The notes: generated by a model from the letters alone, not told the origin. Shown: positions 26,287-34,564, numbered from the stretch's first letter. The stretch: DNA of 63,940 nt from Treponema bryantii NK4A124 (GCF_000421345.1 NZ_ATWV01000015.1:1-63940), one strand, 5' to 3'. Numbers and translations: made by a program.

Positions 26287-27168
26287 TCAAGAGATAATAG
26301 AGGATTTTTTAAATATGATTGAAAAGTAAATTGGCCCTGCTCCTTTTTCTTTGTCCGGCATAATCATATAACCGTATTGTGTTTTTTCAAAGCCCGGAAG
26401 AGTAAGGGCCGGAGCAAAGGAAGAAACTTCCCTAAGGTCCGGCTCTGGTTCAAGCAGACTGAAGGCAGTTCCATCTTTATTAAACTTTTTATAAAGACGC
26501 TCTATCATTCCATCGTTTTCTTCGGGACATAAGGCACAGGTAGAATACAAAAGAATTCCTTCAGGCTCTAAAAGGCGGTAGGCAGAGGACAAGAGAGCCC
26601 ACTGTTCTGTGGTAACAGTTTTTATACGCGAAGGCGACCAGGTGTTAAGATATTTAGGGTCTGCAATTACATGACGTTCAGAAGAACATGGAGCATCCAG
26701 GAGAATGCGGTCAAAGCATTCACTCTGACGGGTACACCAGGTGGCTCCGTCACTGCAGGAGGTTATAACACGTTCGGAGATTTCTGGAGGAAGGCAGGTT
26801 TGTACAACAGTGGAAAGGCGGTGCTTACGTTCCGGGGAACGTTCGTTGGAAGAAAGCTTTGCTTCCGGCTCCATGCGGCTGGCAAGGACGAGAGTTTTAC
26901 CGCCGGGGGCTGCACAAAGGTCTAAGATATTACAGGCACCTGCAAGCGGAAGGCTGAGGGCCGCAAGCACAGAGGCCGAGTCAAGAAAGTAAGATTCTTC
27001 TGCACCGGTAACGTGATATTCAACTGCACTACCCTCGCCGGCAAAGGCTTCTTTGAGGGCCTGCCAGCGGTCGCCGTAGAGTTCTCCGTAATACTGTTCA
27101 AATCCGTCTGCTCCAAAAAGCTTGTCTTTTCCAGAACCTCTAACCTTAGCGGATTTCTTGCTCATCAA
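26287..27168 (-). CDS. RsmB/NOL1-type cytosine-C5 RNA methyltransferase
   Basis: A 293-aa enzyme of the RsmB/RsmF/NSUN family that makes m5C in rRNA or tRNA. SAM-binding ILDLCAAPGGKTLVLASRM is followed by the two catalytic cysteines in LLDAPCSSER and LLYSTCALCPEENDG. The N-terminal RNA-binding region is short. The family C-terminal strand (TQYGYMIMPD) is complete. It overlaps the GH3 gene by 23 bp, indicating coupled translation. The N-terminus (MMSKKSAKVRGSGKDK) is basic. The target nucleotide is unknown. Confidence 0.9.
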   Translation of the reverse strand: MMSKKSAKVRGSGKDKLFGADGFEQYYGELYGDRWQALKEAFAGEGSAVEYHVTGAEESYFLDSASVLAALSLPLAGACNILDLCAAPGGKTLVLASRMEPEAKLSSNERSPERKHRLSTVVQTCLPPEISERVITSCSDGATWCTRQSECFDRILLDAPCSSERHVIADPKYLNTWSPSRIKTVTTEQWALLSSAYRLLEPEGILLYSTCALCPEENDGMIERLYKKFNKDGTAFSLLEPEPDLREVSSFAPALTLPGFEKTQYGYMIMPDKEKGAGPIYFSIIFKKSSIIS

Positions 27169-28348
27169 TAAGCCCTGCCTCGAGTTTATATTTAATGATG
27201 CGTCTTACAGCCTGATTAATTTTTGCTTCAAAAGCAGCATCTTCCTTAGCACGATTATACAAAACCTTTCCGGCCTTTGCAAAACGTTTTTCAGAAATCA
27301 TAATGCAGTCTACACCCGCTTCTACAGCACGTATTGCGGCCTCTTCCGGAGGATATCCGTTATCTGCAAGAGCACCCATAAAAATGTCATCAGAAAAGAT
27401 AAGACCTTCGTAGCCGTATTCCTTGCGAAGGAGATCTGTTACCCAGACTTTAGAAAGACAGGCCGGAACGCCGCTGTCTATGGCACTTGTACGGGCATGA
27501 GACATAAGCACCGCAGCCGGGTTATACGAAACTAACTCGCGGAAGGATTCTATGCTCTTTAAGAGTTCCTCTTCCGGCAGTGTGATTTCCGGCAGGCCTG
27601 TATGAGGGTCTGTGTTTGTATTTCCCGGGAAATGCTTTAGGACTGTTGCAATTCCATTATTTTCGTAGGCATTAAGACAGGCACGACCATAAGTAATTAC
27701 CTGAGAGAGGTCTCCAAAACTGCGGCCGTCAAGAAAATCTTTATTATCGTCTGTACAGACTTCCACTACAGGCGCAAGGTTCATATCAAAACCGAGGGCT
27801 TTCATGCCGGCCGCCTGTTCTGTGTAAAGCTGGTAAGTACCGGTGATGTCGTAGTCACGTGCAACTTCTTCGTTAGAAGGCAGTTTAGGATTCAACTTCT
27901 TAAGACGACTAACCCAGCCACCTTCCTGGTCTACACAAAGATAAGGCTGAATATTATTGTTGCTTTCACAGTAGTCACGGATGGAAGTAATATATTTCTG
28001 CATCTGTTCGCGGGAATCTGCAATATTATATGAAAAGAAAATATAGCCGCCTGCAATAAGAGGTCTATCGTCTTTTGTACCAGTCATGGCGCCTAGGGTT
28101 TCATAAGAACGGAAGCTTGTATTACCTTCGAGATTCTCAATAAAAAGCTGTGCAATTTTCTGTTCGAGGGGAAGTGCAGAAACGTAGCGTGCAAGGGCTT
28201 CCTCTCGCTCTGATTTTTTCTGATTTATATAGGTCTGAACTTCACTGGCTGCGGCGTGAGTTTTGATTTCTTTTTTGGTCTGTTTATCTGTGCAGGATGT
28301 TAGCAAGAAAAATGATAATCCTAAGATGCAAAAACTTTTCGTCCTCAT
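27146..28348 (-). CDS. Lipoprotein glycoside hydrolase family 3 (NagZ-like)
   Basis: A 400-aa lipoprotein: the signal ends in LTSC, with Cys 19 as lipidation site. The GH3 barrel shows LFIENLEGNTSF, LCVDQEGGWVSRLKKL, NLAPVVEV, LKHFPGNTNTDPHTGLPEI and the nucleophile Asp region GLIFSDDIFMGAL. Canonical NagZ has KHFPGHGDT...DSH; here that loop is two residues shorter and reads NTNTDPH, though the DxH dyad seems kept. It probably trims N-acetylglucosamine from peptidoglycan or glycans in the periplasm. A promoter abuts the ATG (leaderless). The RNA methyltransferase gene overlaps its end. Confidence 0.88.
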   Translation of the reverse strand: MRTKSFCILGLSFFLLTSCTDKQTKKEIKTHAAASEVQTYINQKKSEREEALARYVSALPLEQKIAQLFIENLEGNTSFRSYETLGAMTGTKDDRPLIAGGYIFFSYNIADSREQMQKYITSIRDYCESNNNIQPYLCVDQEGGWVSRLKKLNPKLPSNEEVARDYDITGTYQLYTEQAAGMKALGFDMNLAPVVEVCTDDNKDFLDGRSFGDLSQVITYGRACLNAYENNGIATVLKHFPGNTNTDPHTGLPEITLPEEELLKSIESFRELVSYNPAAVLMSHARTSAIDSGVPACLSKVWVTDLLRKEYGYEGLIFSDDIFMGALADNGYPPEEAAIRAVEAGVDCIMISEKRFAKAGKVLYNRAKEDAAFEAKINQAVRRIIKYKLEAGLIDEQEIR

Positions 28349-28357
28349 AATAACATC

Positions 28358-28386
28358 AGTATATATATTTGTAATATTTACTGCAA
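28358..28386 (-). promoter_or_regulatory. Promoter of the GH3 lipoprotein gene
   Basis: Minus strand TTGCAG (28381-28386), exactly 17 nt, TATACT (28358-28363), then 9 nt to ATG 28348. It is interleaved with the divergent SDR promoter. Confidence 0.75.
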
Positions 28387-28397
28387 TTGTATATAAT
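28369..28397 (+). promoter_or_regulatory. Promoter of the SDR gene
   Basis: TTGTAA (28369-28374), exactly 17 nt, TATAAT (28392-28397), then 7 nt to ATG 28405. The transcript should start at or next to the A of ATG. Confidence 0.85.
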
Positions 28398-28404
28398 AGA
28401 AGAT

Positions 28405-29220
28405 ATGAAGCGAATTGCGATAATTACAGGTGCCAGCTCAGGCATTGGCGAAGAATTTACCCGCCAGATTTGTGCAAAATATGATTATGACGAAATCTGG
28501 ATTATTGCTCGACGCGAAGAAAAACTTAGACAGCTTGCAGACCAGCTGAATGCAGCAAAAGGCCGGCAGCTTGTACGCCCGGTAGTTATGGATGTGGCAG
28601 GTAAGGCCGGGGTGGAAAGTCTCAAGGCTTTTATCGAAAACGAAGGTAAAGCCCAGGGCGAACTTGAAATCGGGCTTCTTATAAATAACGCAGGCTTTGG
28701 AACTTACGGTCCTTTTGCAGAAACTTCAATCAACCGTCAGATGGATATGGTTGAACTCAACTGTACTACGGTTACTGGAATCTGCGGAATCGCACTTCCC
28801 TACCTTAAGGCAGGCTCTGTTGTGATTAACACCGCCTCACTGGCAGCCTTTTTGCCGCTGGGAAACTTTGCGGTGTACGGAGCAAGTAAGTCTTATGTTT
28901 TGAGCTTTTCTATCGCACTTGCGGCTGAGCTTCGCGATAAGAGAATTAAGGTCTGTGCTCTCTGCCCGGGTTCTGTAAGCACAGAGTTTGCAAATGTTGC
29001 TTCAAACGGAGCCCGCAAGGAAGTAAAGGGCGGCTTCCCTCCTCAGAAGGTTGTAGCCCAGTGTTTGAAACGTGCTTTCAAAGGAAAGACTGTGGCACTT
29101 TACAGACCTAAGTGGCGAGTAACGGCTTTTATGAGCCGCTTTGTTGGACGTTACCTTGGAGCCCGTTATACTTACAAATACAATCCGCGGCCACGAACTC
29201 CGGATACAGATTTAGGATAA
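28405..29220 (+). CDS. Short-chain dehydrogenase/reductase
   Basis: A 271-aa classical SDR with the NAD(P)-binding TGASSGIG (residues 8-15), LLINNAGFGTYG, the catalytic Ser in VINTASLAA, and YGASK carrying Tyr and Lys. PGSVSTEF follows, as in DltE/YqjQ-like SDRs. The basic residues after the second strand (IIARREEKLRQ) favour NADP. The start at ATG 28405 is set by the consensus-like promoter whose -10 ends 7 nt upstream; an in-frame TTG at 28387 would lie in the promoter. The C-terminus is basic (RYTYKYNPRPRTP) and may contact membrane. The substrate is unknown. Confidence 0.9.
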   Translation: MKRIAIITGASSGIGEEFTRQICAKYDYDEIWIIARREEKLRQLADQLNAAKGRQLVRPVVMDVAGKAGVESLKAFIENEGKAQGELEIGLLINNAGFGTYGPFAETSINRQMDMVELNCTTVTGICGIALPYLKAGSVVINTASLAAFLPLGNFAVYGASKSYVLSFSIALAAELRDKRIKVCALCPGSVSTEFANVASNGARKEVKGGFPPQKVVAQCLKRAFKGKTVALYRPKWRVTAFMSRFVGRYLGARYTYKYNPRPRTPDTDLG

Positions 29221-29224
29221 TATT

Positions 29225-29292
29225 TGACCGTCATGCTGAATTTATTTCAGCATCTTTATATAACAGATCCCGAAACAAGTTCGGGATGACAT
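29225..29292. repeat. Two family B palindromes
   Basis: ATGCTGAA/TTCAGCAT and CCCGAA/TTCGGG stems flanked by GTCAT and ATGACA. They lie between the SDR gene and pncB and are probably cotranscribed; the second ends 14 bp before the pncB start. Confidence 0.75.
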
Positions 29293-29306
29293 TTAAAGGA
29301 ATGAAT

Positions 29307-30752
29307 ATGAATAACATTACTAGTGCACTTTTTACAGACTTCTACGAACTGACAATGGCTCAGGGTTACTGGAAGGAGAACATGAATCAGGAAGTTGTTT
29401 TTGATATGTTCTTCCGAAGAAATCCTTTCAACGGCGGCTTTTCTGTTCTTGCCGGAAACGAAACTCTTATGGATATTATTGTAAACTTCCGCTTCAGCGA
29501 AGATGACATTAAATATCTTGCAGAGCAGAAGATTTTTGAACAGGGCTTCCTTGATTATCTGAAGGATTTCCACTTTACAGGCGACCTTTACACAATGGAT
29601 GAAGGAACAGTAATCTTCCCTCAAGAGCCGCTTGTTCGCATTCACGCAAATCTTATTGAAGCCCAGATTCTCGAAGCTCTTGTTTTGAATCATGTAAACT
29701 TCCAGAGTCTTATAGCAACAAAAACAGCCCGCATCTGGCTGGCTTCTAAAAAGGCTCCGATTATGGAATTCGGTCTTCGCCGTGCACAGGGACCTGATGG
29801 CGGAATGAGTGCAACCCGTGCATCTTACATTGGTGGTGCTGCCGGAACTTCTAACACACTTGCCGGAAAAGAATACGGCATTCCTGTTATGGGAACTATG
29901 GCTCATTCATGGATTATGTCTCACTCTTCTGAGCTCGAAGCCTTCCGTGAGTATGCAAAAATCTATCCTACTAATTCAGTATTTCTTATTGATACTTATG
30001 ATACACTTCACTCTGGTATTAAGAATGCAATTATTGCCGGTGGCGAGCTTGTAGAAAAAGGATACAACTTTGGTGTCCGCCTTGACTCTGGAGACATTTC
30101 TTACCTGACCCGTGAGGTTCGTAAAGAGTTGGACCGCGCAGGTTACCCTCAGGCAAAAATTTCTGTTTCAAATGAACTTACAGAAGAAATCATTACAACT
30201 CTCGTAGCCAGTGGCGCTCCAATCAACTCCTGGGGTGTTGGAACTCACATGGTTACCGGAGGAAACGAAGCAAGCTTCACCGGTGTCTATAAGCTTGCTG
30301 CCCGCCATGACAAGGCTACAAATCAGATGGTTCCTGCAATGAAGTTTTCTGATAACCCTGCAAAAACAACAAACCCTGGAATCAAAAATGTATTCCGCCT
30401 TTATGATGAAAACGGAATGGCCCTCGCTGATATTCTCGCCCTCGAAGGTGAAACAATTGAAGCAGGCAAAGAATACCGCTACCATCACCCGATGGTAGAC
30501 TACCGCCAGTTCACCTGCAAGGCTGCAAAGATTGAACCGCTTTTGAAGAAGCGTCTCGAAAAAGGTCAGCGTGTAATAGAACGTCTGCCAGATTCAGAAC
30601 AGCTTAAAATCAGCCGCACTACAATGCAGAGTCAGCTTGAAAGCTTTGATGAATCATACAAGCGAATCTTAAACCCACACATTTACAAGGTATCGCTCAC
30701 AGAAAAGCTGATGGAACTGAAGAAGGATTTTATTGAGAAAAATATTCGTTAA
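29307..30752 (+). CDS. pncB: Nicotinate phosphoribosyltransferase
   Basis: It converts nicotinate and PRPP to nicotinate mononucleotide in NAD salvage. The 481-aa product starts MNNITSALFTDFYELTMAQGY, the family N-terminus, and carries FDMFFRRNPFNGGFSVLAG, EFGLRRAQGPDGG, the GTMAHSWIMSH active-site region, GVRLDSGDISYL and GVGTHMVTGG. The ATG at 29307 is chosen over 29301 because AAAGGA (29295-29300) gives a proper 6-nt spacing. Three tandem family A palindromes follow the stop and probably end the transcript. Confidence 0.96.
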   Translation: MNNITSALFTDFYELTMAQGYWKENMNQEVVFDMFFRRNPFNGGFSVLAGNETLMDIIVNFRFSEDDIKYLAEQKIFEQGFLDYLKDFHFTGDLYTMDEGTVIFPQEPLVRIHANLIEAQILEALVLNHVNFQSLIATKTARIWLASKKAPIMEFGLRRAQGPDGGMSATRASYIGGAAGTSNTLAGKEYGIPVMGTMAHSWIMSHSSELEAFREYAKIYPTNSVFLIDTYDTLHSGIKNAIIAGGELVEKGYNFGVRLDSGDISYLTREVRKELDRAGYPQAKISVSNELTEEIITTLVASGAPINSWGVGTHMVTGGNEASFTGVYKLAARHDKATNQMVPAMKFSDNPAKTTNPGIKNVFRLYDENGMALADILALEGETIEAGKEYRYHHPMVDYRQFTCKAAKIEPLLKKRLEKGQRVIERLPDSEQLKISRTTMQSQLESFDESYKRILNPHIYKVSLTEKLMELKKDFIEKNIR

Positions 30753-30762
30753 CGAAATCCGC

Positions 30763-30866
30763 GGTGGTTGAGTGACACGTAGTGTCGTGTTTTCCGGTGG
30801 TTGAATGACACGAAGTGTCGTGTTTTCCGGTGGTTGAGTGACACGAAGTGTCGTATCGAAACCACC
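30763..30866. repeat. Three tandem family A palindromes
   Basis: Units begin with GGTGGTTGA at 30763, 30796 and 30829, a period of 33 bp. Each has an inner GACAC(G)/(C)GTGTC stem. Only the third keeps the closing AACCACC arm; the first two end in GTTTTCC. Confidence 0.9.
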
Positions 30867-30919
30867 GCAGAACTCGATAATGCTGCTTTCAATACACTTG
30901 CAATGGCATATCAATCCAT

Positions 30920-30949
30920 TTGACAAAGATTAAAATATCCTTTTATAAT
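30920..30949 (+). promoter_or_regulatory. Consensus promoter of the membrane SARP-like regulator
   Basis: Perfect TTGACA (30920-30925), an 18-nt spacer and perfect TATAAT (30944-30949), with ATG 7 nt later at 30957. No room is left for a Shine-Dalgarno, so the mRNA should be leaderless. Confidence 0.9.
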
Positions 30950-30956
30950 CACTTTA

Positions 30957-31979
30957 ATGAAAAATCCATTTAAAGCCTACAAAGAACTCTATCATATTTC
31001 ACCAATGGATCTGGCAGATCCAGCAGAAACAAACCGTATTCATTCCAATTACGTAAGTATTGGATTTTTTATTTTTGGATTTACAGGTATAGCGGGTCTT
31101 TTTATAAAATATCATTCAAATCCTCAGGAACATATTCCTTCATTTTTATATTTTTCTATATTTACAATTGTAAGTCTTCTGGCTTTTTTTCATTCAATTT
31201 GTGTAAAAGGAGTTGCCCGAGAAAAAGCATACATTGTTAAAAACATTTCATTCTATCTGCTCTTTTCCTGCGGAATCTTTTCATCACTTTATAATTTTTT
31301 TATTTTAAAACAATATTATAACGGAGTACTTACTTTATTTCTTGTTTTTATTATTGCCCTGTCTTCTTTTTATATTTCAACAGTCTTCTTTTTTATTGCA
31401 GCACTTGTTGGACTCATACCTATGCTTCCTCAGCTCTATAGAAGTTTTGGTATAACGGGCTTAATGAACACTGTTCTTATAACCTTTATTTTCATCTTTC
31501 TTGCTCATTATAAAAGAAGCACTGAGAAAAAAATGCTTCTCAAACTCCGAAAGCAGAAGAAAAATCTTTTTGCAAAAACCTTTGGAAATTTTACCTTCCT
31601 CTATGAAAACAAAGTAGTAAAATTTCAGCGATCAAAATCGATTGAGCTTATTGCCTATCTGATTTATAAAAACGGAAGTTCTGTGCAGACTAAGGAGCTG
31701 CTCACAGTTTTATATGGCGACCATGCTGATTCCTCGCGTTACGGTGCAAGTCTTCGAAATCTTATTTCTGACATAAAGCACACGCTTTCAGATCTTGAGA
31801 TTCGTAATTTTTTTATTACTGAGTATAACAATTTCCGCATTAACCCGGAAGCTGTTCACTGTGATTATTATGATTTTCTTGCAGGCGACTCTACTGCTAA
31901 AAAAGCCTTTACCGGCGAGTTTATGAGCCAGTATTCCTGGGCAGAAGCAGGAATCTCTTTTCTTGAAAGAAAAGTTTAG
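30957..31979 (+). CDS. Membrane-tethered SARP-like transcriptional regulator
   Basis: A 340-aa protein in two halves. Residues 31-183 hold about six TM helices. A basic linker (HYKRSTEKKMLLKLRKQKKN, 185-203) leads to a cytoplasmic domain (208-340) that matches the winged-helix plus short BTAD-like part of SARP-type regulators. Its landmarks are KSIELIAYLIYKNGSSVQTK, SLRNLISDIKHTL, VHCDYYDFLAGD and GEFMSQYSWAEAG. That C-terminal pattern is familiar from Firmicutes REC-SARP response regulators; here a membrane domain replaces the receiver. It likely senses something in or across the membrane and binds DNA directly. It is driven by a consensus leaderless promoter and is a single gene. The target is unknown; the repeats at 34484 are a candidate. 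Confidence 0.8.
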   Translation: MKNPFKAYKELYHISPMDLADPAETNRIHSNYVSIGFFIFGFTGIAGLFIKYHSNPQEHIPSFLYFSIFTIVSLLAFFHSICVKGVAREKAYIVKNISFYLLFSCGIFSSLYNFFILKQYYNGVLTLFLVFIIALSSFYISTVFFFIAALVGLIPMLPQLYRSFGITGLMNTVLITFIFIFLAHYKRSTEKKMLLKLRKQKKNLFAKTFGNFTFLYENKVVKFQRSKSIELIAYLIYKNGSSVQTKELLTVLYGDHADSSRYGASLRNLISDIKHTLSDLEIRNFFITEYNNFRINPEAVHCDYYDFLAGDSTAKKAFTGEFMSQYSWAEAGISFLERKV

Positions 31980-32000
31980 GAATAAAAAGAGCGGCCAATA

Positions 32001-32024
32001 GATGCTGAATCAAGTTCAGCATGA
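32001..32024. repeat. Family B palindrome
   Basis: ATGCTGAA/TTCAGCAT arms around TCAAG, preceded by AGATG and followed by GACC. It lies 22 bp after the regulator stop, in a 189-bp gap whose only other content is a possible 27-codon ORF. Confidence 0.75.
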
Positions 32025-32055
32025 CCAGCATCATTGTCCACTCCATTTTCTTCTT

Positions 32056-32139
32056 TCACCCTACCTGAATAACCTGAAACAACTGCATAATCAGCATAAT
32101 CCCAAGTATCGTCAGGATGATTATTTTTTTAATATTCAT
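32056..32139 (-). CDS. Possible 27-aa hydrophobic peptide
   Basis: An ATG-to-TGA reading frame for a basic start (MNIKK) and one hydrophobic helix (IIILTILGIMLIM), ending QLFQVIQVG. It looks like a small single-span membrane peptide. It lies 29 bp downstream of the lipoprotein stop on the same strand, with a weak GAAAG before the start. It is too short to be sure; conservation would decide. Confidence 0.3.
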   Translation of the reverse strand: MNIKKIIILTILGIMLIMQLFQVIQVG

Positions 32140-32168
32140 TTCTTTCGATAAGAATCTTTCCTTTTCAA

Positions 32169-34394
32169 TTAGTCATGACACTGGAAGTAACGGATAACAA
32201 GGACAGGAGATTTTCCACCCTTGTAGTTTCCACCATAAGAACCATCGTTCAGATTAAACAGGTATACCATATTCGCCGTACTATGCTGTGTTACAGTAAA
32301 ATAGTCGGAATCATCTGGATTTATAAATGACATTGAATAGTCACTACCAATTTTACTGATAGCATTTTCAATTTCATTTTTTCCATTATAAATAAACAAA
32401 AAGTCAGAAAGATTTGGAACTAACCAGTCATTGGTAATTTTTCCAAGATTACCATAACCTGTATAATGCTGGGCAAACCAGAAAGCCGGATATAAGTCTT
32501 TACTGTAATCTGTAATACTTCCATATCCATTACATATATTATCACGAACCTCTGAAGCAGATTTATCATCATAACCATTTACGACATTACTGAAGTCAGT
32601 TGTATTTGTATTTCCCTGCGAAGCTGAAGTACACAATTCTGTATATTCCTGCTTTAATCCAATTGTAATACAATTGTCAGGGCTTCCACCTACCATATAC
32701 ACATATCCTACAACCGCAATCGCATTCTGTTTTTCTCTATCAGTAAGCTCACGATCTGCATATTCAGATGCAGGAAGCGCAGTTCCGTCATTGAATACAA
32801 TATCACCTACTTCTGTTGGTCTCTTTTTTGTTCCGATTGGAGTAATTCTGAAAGTTGCAGATATTGTTACATCTCCAGCTGGCATTGTGAAGGTTCGAGT
32901 GTTATTATCTCCATTAACTGTTACGATTGTTTCTCCATTTCTTACAGTAACTGAATAAAGAGCATAATTAACAGAAGGATTTGCAGTGATTGTTACAGTT
33001 TCATTGAAAGCTGCTCTTGAGGAAACACTGAGGCTTCCGTTTGCAATTGCGCTGTCTACGTTGATTGAGTAATATATATCCTCATAGGAAGCTTCTAACG
33101 TTACATTTTCAGCAGGCATTGTGAAGGTTACTCTTGAATTGTGTTCATTATTTTCATTAAGAATTTCAGGATTGTAGAGCCATACATCAAATTCTTTGCC
33201 AGTTGCCGGAGTGTTTGCTGTGACTGTAACTTCTACTCCTGCTTCTGCTTTTGTTACAGGCTGTCCGTTTACACTTGCAACACCGCCTGTTACAGTAATT
33301 GAATGTTCACCTTCTATTGCCCAGTCTGCAGGGATTCCATCCTTATCTCTAGACCAGTTTGCTCCATTGGCTTTTACAAAGGTTCCACCAGCAGGCACAT
33401 TCCACAACCAGTCTGCTGTACAATCCTCTGCTTCAATATTTGTTGCAAGACATTTTACATAAGCTAAGCTATTGCACCATTCAAACATGCCTTCATAACA
33501 GGATTCTACAAGTGTTTGAGCTGGAAGTACCGGTGCTCTTGTCAGTAAGTCACAACTGTCAAACATTTCAGAATAACAACCTTTTGCAAGTGTCGTTGCA
33601 GGGAGTTCTGGCGCTTCAATTAAAGCACGGCAAGCTTGAAACATTTCTGCATAACATCCTTCTGCAAGATTTGTTGCCGGAAGAAGAGGCGCTCTTTCTA
33701 TGCTTTCGCAACCGCAAAACATCCCCGCATAACAGTAAGGTTTTAAGCTTGTTGCTGGCAGAATAATATCTTTTTGAGGATGGTTTATCAAACGAACATA
33801 TCCATCATCAAATAAATATGCCAGTGCAAAATCATTATCAATATCTTTTTTTGTACTATAGTTAACAGAATCAAGAAGACTCATTACGTTTCCATAAACA
33901 TAAAAATATGGTTCATCATTTTCGCCATATCCACGGATATTGAGAATATATTCATCCTGACTTTCAAAATCATTTTCTGAACCGTCTGCATAAAAAGAAA
34001 CTTTCTGTCCCTCTTGCACAGAAATAGAGGCAGTTAAATCTCCATATTGATCAGTTTCTGCCTGTACGGTCTGCAATTCGCCGCCATCAATTGAATACTT
34101 TAAGGTAGACCATGGATTTGTAATAACAATATCTCCATCTTGAATAGCTTCAAAAGTCAGCGGAGTTTTATATTCTTCCGGAATTACAGTTTCTTCATTA
34201 CTTCCATGATTTTCACCCTGACCAGTTGGTCTTTGCCCCTGGGGAACCGGATTTTTAGTGTTATCAGGGACATTATTTTCCGGCACTGTTGTATTTTCGC
34301 TGTCGTCTATGCTTGCTGGATTCTCGCAGCCCCAGAAAGTGAAAGCAAGTGCTGCACACATTAAAAATGTGAGGACTTTTGCCATTTTTTTCAT
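32169..34394 (-). CDS. Surface lipoprotein with DUF285-type and InlB-like repeats
   Basis: A 741-aa lipoprotein: the signal ends FWGC at Cys 23, followed by a Pro/Asn/Gln-rich spacer. Around residues 210-310 four ~23-residue units follow the pattern LPATxLxxxCYxxMFxxCxxLxxAP, like BspA/DUF285 bacterial surface repeats. Two InlB B-type repeat domains follow (about 350-420 and 425-505), each ending in FTMPAxxVTxxA. The C-terminal domain (about 510-741) is cysteine-poor and DUF1566-like. It is likely exposed at the cell surface. GGAGG at 34404-34408 marks the start. Upstream are a TATACT -10 without a good -35 and a set of direct repeats, suggesting activator control. Confidence 0.85.
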   Translation of the reverse strand: MKKMAKVLTFLMCAALAFTFWGCENPASIDDSENTTVPENNVPDNTKNPVPQGQRPTGQGENHGSNEETVIPEEYKTPLTFEAIQDGDIVITNPWSTLKYSIDGGELQTVQAETDQYGDLTASISVQEGQKVSFYADGSENDFESQDEYILNIRGYGENDEPYFYVYGNVMSLLDSVNYSTKKDIDNDFALAYLFDDGYVRLINHPQKDIILPATSLKPYCYAGMFCGCESIERAPLLPATNLAEGCYAEMFQACRALIEAPELPATTLAKGCYSEMFDSCDLLTRAPVLPAQTLVESCYEGMFEWCNSLAYVKCLATNIEAEDCTADWLWNVPAGGTFVKANGANWSRDKDGIPADWAIEGEHSITVTGGVASVNGQPVTKAEAGVEVTVTANTPATGKEFDVWLYNPEILNENNEHNSRVTFTMPAENVTLEASYEDIYYSINVDSAIANGSLSVSSRAAFNETVTITANPSVNYALYSVTVRNGETIVTVNGDNNTRTFTMPAGDVTISATFRITPIGTKKRPTEVGDIVFNDGTALPASEYADRELTDREKQNAIAVVGYVYMVGGSPDNCITIGLKQEYTELCTSASQGNTNTTDFSNVVNGYDDKSASEVRDNICNGYGSITDYSKDLYPAFWFAQHYTGYGNLGKITNDWLVPNLSDFLFIYNGKNEIENAISKIGSDYSMSFINPDDSDYFTVTQHSTANMVYLFNLNDGSYGGNYKGGKSPVLVIRYFQCHD

Positions 34395-34428
34395 TCTTTT
34401 ATACCTCCTCGAATGAACCTTGTTTTTA

Positions 34429-34434
34429 AGTATA
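34429..34434 (-). promoter_or_regulatory. -10 box of the lipoprotein gene
   Basis: The minus strand reads TATACT with no recognisable -35 seventeen bases upstream. Transcription would start near 34422, giving a leader of about 27 nt with a GGAGG site. The poor -35 fits dependence on an activator. Confidence 0.5.
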
Positions 34435-34483
34435 GGCTCATATTACAACAGGAGCTGTACAGTATCAGAACAGAAATCAGTGA

Positions 34484-34561
34484 CAAATCAGAACAAAATT
34501 AACTATTTTTAGTCTCAAATCAGAACAAATTATTGAAAAAACAGTCACAAATCAGAACAAA
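34484..34561 (-). promoter_or_regulatory. Three 14-bp direct repeats at 32-bp spacing (candidate operator)
   Basis: CAAATCAGAACAAA occurs identically at 34484-34497, 34516-34529 and 34548-34561. The starts are exactly 32 bp apart (about three helical turns) and the 18-bp spacers are unrelated. A partial copy (ATCAGAACA) lies at 34464, next to the expected -35. Relative to the predicted start the sites lie about 62, 94 and 126 bp upstream. Confidence 0.6.
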
Positions 34562-34564
34562 ATA

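Noticed and set aside
29112-29306. Extended PncB overlapping the SDR gene
   Set aside because: The family N-terminus begins at 29307 with a suitable ribosome binding site; the extra part translates a dispersed palindrome.
30763-30866. Tandem 33-bp units as a CRISPR or coding repeat
   Set aside because: The units are copies of the dispersed family A palindrome found singly elsewhere; there are no variable spacers and no supported gene.
34484-34561. Three evenly spaced direct repeats as a mini CRISPR array
   Set aside because: The repeats are 14 bp with 18-bp spacers, far shorter than CRISPR units, AT-rich and without cas genes; an operator array upstream of a promoter fits better.
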